Positions 61,325-64,000 of a stretch of 64,000 nucleotides of DNA are shown piece after piece (the first letter of the stretch is position 1; every line of letters starts with the position of its first letter). The stretch is from Bradyrhizobium diazoefficiens USDA 110 (lineage in GTDB: Bacteria; Pseudomonadota; Alphaproteobacteria; Rhizobiales; Xanthobacteraceae): NCBI RefSeq assembly GCF_000011365.1, contig NC_004463.1:6620001-6684000 (forward strand). Reading direction: 5' to 3'. The notes beneath the pieces were generated by a model. The model was not told where the DNA came from. It saw nothing but the letters and a program-made list of their open reading frames with translations, and made no database searches. The translations under genes were made by a program, and so were the position numbers.

Positions 61325-61813
61325 GTGAATACCGAGAACGTCGTCAAACATCTGCGCGTGCTGTGGCGGACCGACAGGATCATCGCAGACATCAGGCTGC
61401 GCCATCTGCTGGTAGGCCTCGGCCTGCGCGCCTTTGCGGCATTGATCGCGGGATTCGGGCTCCTGATGCTGGAGCTGTCGGCCTATTTCGCGCTGGTCCA
61501 GATCTGGGGCGCCATTGCGGCAGCGGCCATCCTTGGCGCCGTCAATTTTGCCATCGCGGCGGTCCTCTTCGTCATCGCCGGGCGTGCTCCGTCCGGCCGC
61601 GACATCGAGCTCGCCAATGAGATTCACGGCGCATCCATCGAGGCCCTTCAGCTCGAGGCGCGCGCGCTCCAGGCCGAGGTGTCGGGCGCGGTGCATCATC
61701 CGCTGAGCACGATCGTGCCGGTGCTGGTGCCGCTGATCGCGATCATCGTCAAGAGCCTGCGGAAAACGACCAAGGGGACTGCCGCTGCAACGTCGGCCGA
61801 AGCGCGCTCCTGA
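61325..61813 (+). CDS. Holin-superfamily/YqjE-like membrane protein
   Basis: 162 residues, GTG start right after the preceding stop. Two strong helices (LRAFAALIAGFGLLMLELSAYFALVQ; AAAAILGAVNFAIAAVLFVIAG) and a weaker C-terminal one (STIVPVLVPLIAIIVKSL) fit the phage holin family 6/YqjE group. Despite the family name, a chromosomal stress role is more likely than lysis. Co-transcribed with the DUF883-like gene and probably under the FNR/FixK box at 60979. Confidence 0.75.
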   Translation: MNTENVVKHLRVLWRTDRIIADIRLRHLLVGLGLRAFAALIAGFGLLMLELSAYFALVQIWGAIAAAAILGAVNFAIAAVLFVIAGRAPSGRDIELANEIHGASIEALQLEARALQAEVSGAVHHPLSTIVPVLVPLIAIIVKSLRKTTKGTAAATSAEARS

Positions 61814-61814
61814 A

Positions 61815-61910
61815 GCGCGATGAGATTGGGATGAATCGTCATCGCGCTTTGGGTTGTTGTTTGAGCATGATCTTTTCGGAAAACCGCCACGCACTTTTCC
61901 GGATCATGCT
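61815..61910. repeat. Double palindrome between convergent genes
   Basis: First unit: GCGCGATGA (61815-61823) and TCATCGCGC (61839-61847). Second unit: AGCATGATCTTTTCGGAAAA (61864-61883) and TTTTCCGGATCATGCT (61895-61910), almost fully inverted. The second resembles a mobile palindromic repeat common in Rhizobiales genomes. It lies exactly between two convergent genes and may terminate both. Confidence 0.7.
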
Positions 61911-61923
61911 TTAGCCGGCGCGC

Positions 61924-64000
61924 TCAGAGCTTCAGCCGGACATCGCAGATATCAGGCTCGTTCGGATCCGGCTTGACCTCGAAACCGAGCTGCCGGCACA
62001 TTTCGAGCATCACGGTGTTCTCCTGAAGCACGTCGCCCGATATGACCTTCAGCCCTTCGGATCTCGCGTAGTCGATGATCAGTTGCATCAGGGCCCATCC
62101 GAGCCCCCTGCCCTTGAGATCGGACCGCAGCAGGATCGCGTATTCGCCGCTCTCGTAGATCGAGTCCGAATGGAGCCGGACCACGCCGACCATCTCGCCG
62201 GTCGCCTCGTCGAATGCGATGAAGGCCATCGCGCGCGCGTAGTCGAGCTGGGTCAGGCGCGCGATGAATTCGTGGGTGAACTCCTTCATCGGCGCGAAGA
62301 AGCGCAGGCGGAGGTCGTGAGGGGTCACATGACGCAGGAACTCATGGATGGTCGGCTCGTCGTCGGGGCGCAACGGCCGCGCGAAAATGCGCCAATCGTC
62401 CTTGAGCTTGAGGCGGCGCTCCCACTGCGACGGGTAGGCGCGAACGGCGAAATTGGCGGGGCCTGAGCCGGCAAACTTCCGCTGCGACGGCCCCACCGCG
62501 ACACGGGCGTCGACTGCCGTCACGCCGGTCTCATCCGCAAGCAGCGGGTTGATGTCGAACTCGCGGATCTCAGGGATATCGGCCGCCATCTGCGCGAGCT
62601 TGACCAGCACCATGGCGACGGCGTCCTGCTTGACGGCCGGCACGTCCCGGTAGGCGCGCAGCAGCCGCGAGACCCGCGTGCGGTCGATCAGGTCGCGGGC
62701 GAGTTGCACATCGAGCGGCGGCAGCGCCAGCGCCCTGTCATTGATGATCTCCACCGCCGTTCCGCCCCGGCCGAAGACGACGACGGTGCCGAACGTGGGA
62801 TCGTCGGCAAGACCGAGGATCAGCTCGCGCGCCTTCGCCTTGACGACCATCGCCTGGACGATGACGCCGCCGATACGGGCCTCGGGCCGCAGCTTCCTTG
62901 CCCGGGCGAGAATATCGGAGGCAGCCGCACGCACCGCCTCCGGCGTCGTCAGATTGAGCACGACGCCGCCGACATCTGATTTGTGCACGATGTCGCGCGA
63001 CATGATCTTCAGCACGACGGTGGCACCTTGCGCGAACATCTCGTTCGCGTACGCCACGGCCTGCTCGACGTCGGCCGCGGCATAGGTCGGCACCATCGCG
63101 ATGTCGTAGGCTTCGAGTAGGTGCTTGATCTCGACAGGCTCGAGCCATTTGCGGTCATCGGCGATGGCTGCGGCTACGATCTGCCTGGCCGCCCGGGCGT
63201 CAGGCACGAACGTGTCGGGCATTGCAGGGGGAACCTGGCTCAGTTCCTCGACCACTTCGCGGTGCCGGACCAGATGCATGAAGCCGCGCACCGCATCGTC
63301 CTCGGTCGGATAGTTCGGAATGCCCCCGCCGGAGAGCGTCTGAATGATCGCTTGATCGGCCCCGACCCAGGCGGCAAGCACCGGCTTTGCCCAACTGCGG
63401 TGCTTCTCGCGATATTTGCCGACGAGCTCCGTCACGGTCCTCGCGATGTCGGAAGCCGAGGCGATCGCCGTCTGCACGTTGAGGACGAGAACGGCGTCAT
63501 TGTCGGGGTCGGCGAGCAGCACCTCGAGCGCCGCCGCGTAGCGCGCTGCATCGGCATCGCCCACGATGTCGACGGGATTTGCGCCGGACCAGGTCGGCGG
63601 CAGCGCGTCATCGAGTTTCTTGCGGGCATCCGCCGAGATGGACGCGGGAATTCCGCCAAGCTCGACCAGTCGATCGACGGCGAGGACACCGATGCCGCCG
63701 CCATTGGTCAGAATGGCGAGGCGCTTTCCGGTCGGCGATTCGACGCGGCCGAGCGTCTCGGCGCAGTCGAACAGCTCGCGCAGATCGGAGACCCGCAGGA
63801 TACCCGCGCGGCGGAACGCCGCATCATAGACGGCGTCGGCACCCGCAAGCGCGCCGGTGTGGGTCGCTGCCGCCTTCGCACCCTGCGCCATGCGGCCGGA
63901 CTTCACCACGACAACCGGCTTCACACGCGCCGCGGCGCGTGCCGCCGACATGAATTTACGCGCGTCCTTGATGGCCTCGATATAGAGCAGGATCGCACGG
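61924..64000 (-). CDS. Acyl-CoA synthetase (NDP-forming)/GNAT acetyltransferase fusion, N-terminus outside the window
   Basis: At least 692 residues are visible; the frame is open to the right edge (RAILLYIEAIKDARKFMSAA). The visible part starts within the CoA-ligase domains (VVVVKSGRMAQGAKAAATHTGALAG, ILTNGGGIGVLAVD). An ATP-grasp-like domain follows (VVLKIMSRDIVHKSDVGGVVLNL; EFDINPLLADETGVTAVDARV), then a C-terminal GNAT domain (EYAILLRSDLKGRGLGWALMQLIIDYARSEG). This is the layout of Pat/PatZ-type protein lysine acetyltransferases, which silence acetyl-CoA synthetase and other enzymes. The last His of such inactive ligase domains cannot be checked here. Confidence 0.88.
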   Translation of the reverse strand, partial: RAILLYIEAIKDARKFMSAARAAARVKPVVVVKSGRMAQGAKAAATHTGALAGADAVYDAAFRRAGILRVSDLRELFDCAETLGRVESPTGKRLAILTNGGGIGVLAVDRLVELGGIPASISADARKKLDDALPPTWSGANPVDIVGDADAARYAAALEVLLADPDNDAVLVLNVQTAIASASDIARTVTELVGKYREKHRSWAKPVLAAWVGADQAIIQTLSGGGIPNYPTEDDAVRGFMHLVRHREVVEELSQVPPAMPDTFVPDARAARQIVAAAIADDRKWLEPVEIKHLLEAYDIAMVPTYAAADVEQAVAYANEMFAQGATVVLKIMSRDIVHKSDVGGVVLNLTTPEAVRAAASDILARARKLRPEARIGGVIVQAMVVKAKARELILGLADDPTFGTVVVFGRGGTAVEIINDRALALPPLDVQLARDLIDRTRVSRLLRAYRDVPAVKQDAVAMVLVKLAQMAADIPEIREFDINPLLADETGVTAVDARVAVGPSQRKFAGSGPANFAVRAYPSQWERRLKLKDDWRIFARPLRPDDEPTIHEFLRHVTPHDLRLRFFAPMKEFTHEFIARLTQLDYARAMAFIAFDEATGEMVGVVRLHSDSIYESGEYAILLRSDLKGRGLGWALMQLIIDYARSEGLKVISGDVLQENTVMLEMCRQLGFEVKPDPNEPDICDVRLKL

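Overview
The window looks like chromosomal DNA of a Bradyrhizobium-type alphaproteobacterium. This rests on the high GC, the many GTG starts, the families present (serine-glyoxylate aminotransferases, Tct and TRAP transporters, CaiB-type CoA transferase, FnrN-like regulator with FixK/FNR boxes), and short intergenic palindromes of the kind scattered through Bradyrhizobiaceae genomes. The species assignment is inference. No rRNA, tRNA or CRISPR array was recognised.

Layout. 1-9.4 kb: a type II secretion locus, with gspE-F-G-H-I-J-K-L on the minus strand (gspL cut by the window edge) and divergent gspD and a short prepilin peptidase on the plus strand. 9.6-18.3 kb: exported proteins, namely a Sel1-repeat protein, two tandem beta-helix paralogues, a serralysin-like RTX protease with three C-terminal calcium-loop modules, a small exported protein, a CoA transferase, and a leishmanolysin-like protease whose frame continues past an amber stop into a second domain. 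18.4-25.8 kb: a tctCBA tricarboxylate transporter and a 1301-residue VCBS/RTX adhesin. 26.3-38.5 kb: a catabolic cluster with two aminotransferases, an MFS carrier, a GntR regulator, a large FAD/Fe-S dehydrogenase, a GlcG-like protein, two crotonase-fold enzymes and a cytoplasmic molybdopterin oxidoreductase. 38.7-43.0 kb: a Bug-type binding protein, a two-subunit molybdenum hydroxylase and a ModA-like protein with no signal peptide.

43-50.2 kb is accessory in character: a HlyD-like/membrane-protein pair, a Cache-domain adenylate cyclase translationally coupled to an orphan urea/amide-type binding protein, and an IS1111-type insertion sequence. The IS has a perfect 15-bp subterminal inverted repeat. 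Its 3' non-coding segment can fold into a loop whose two strands match the left and right flanks of the insertion, as expected of a bridge (seek) RNA target-binding loop.

50.3-55.4 kb: an SDR, a DctPQM TRAP transporter and a cyclase-family hydrolase. 55.4-61.8 kb looks like an oxygen-responsive block: a Crp-type regulator, an unlisted 53-residue membrane peptide, an FnrN-like Fe-S regulator, a cytochrome c, an MCE/Mla lipid transporter, and a DUF883/holin-like membrane pair. Three clear FNR/FixK boxes lie upstream of the peptide, the cytochrome and the DUF883 gene. The window ends inside an acyl-CoA synthetase/GNAT fusion gene.
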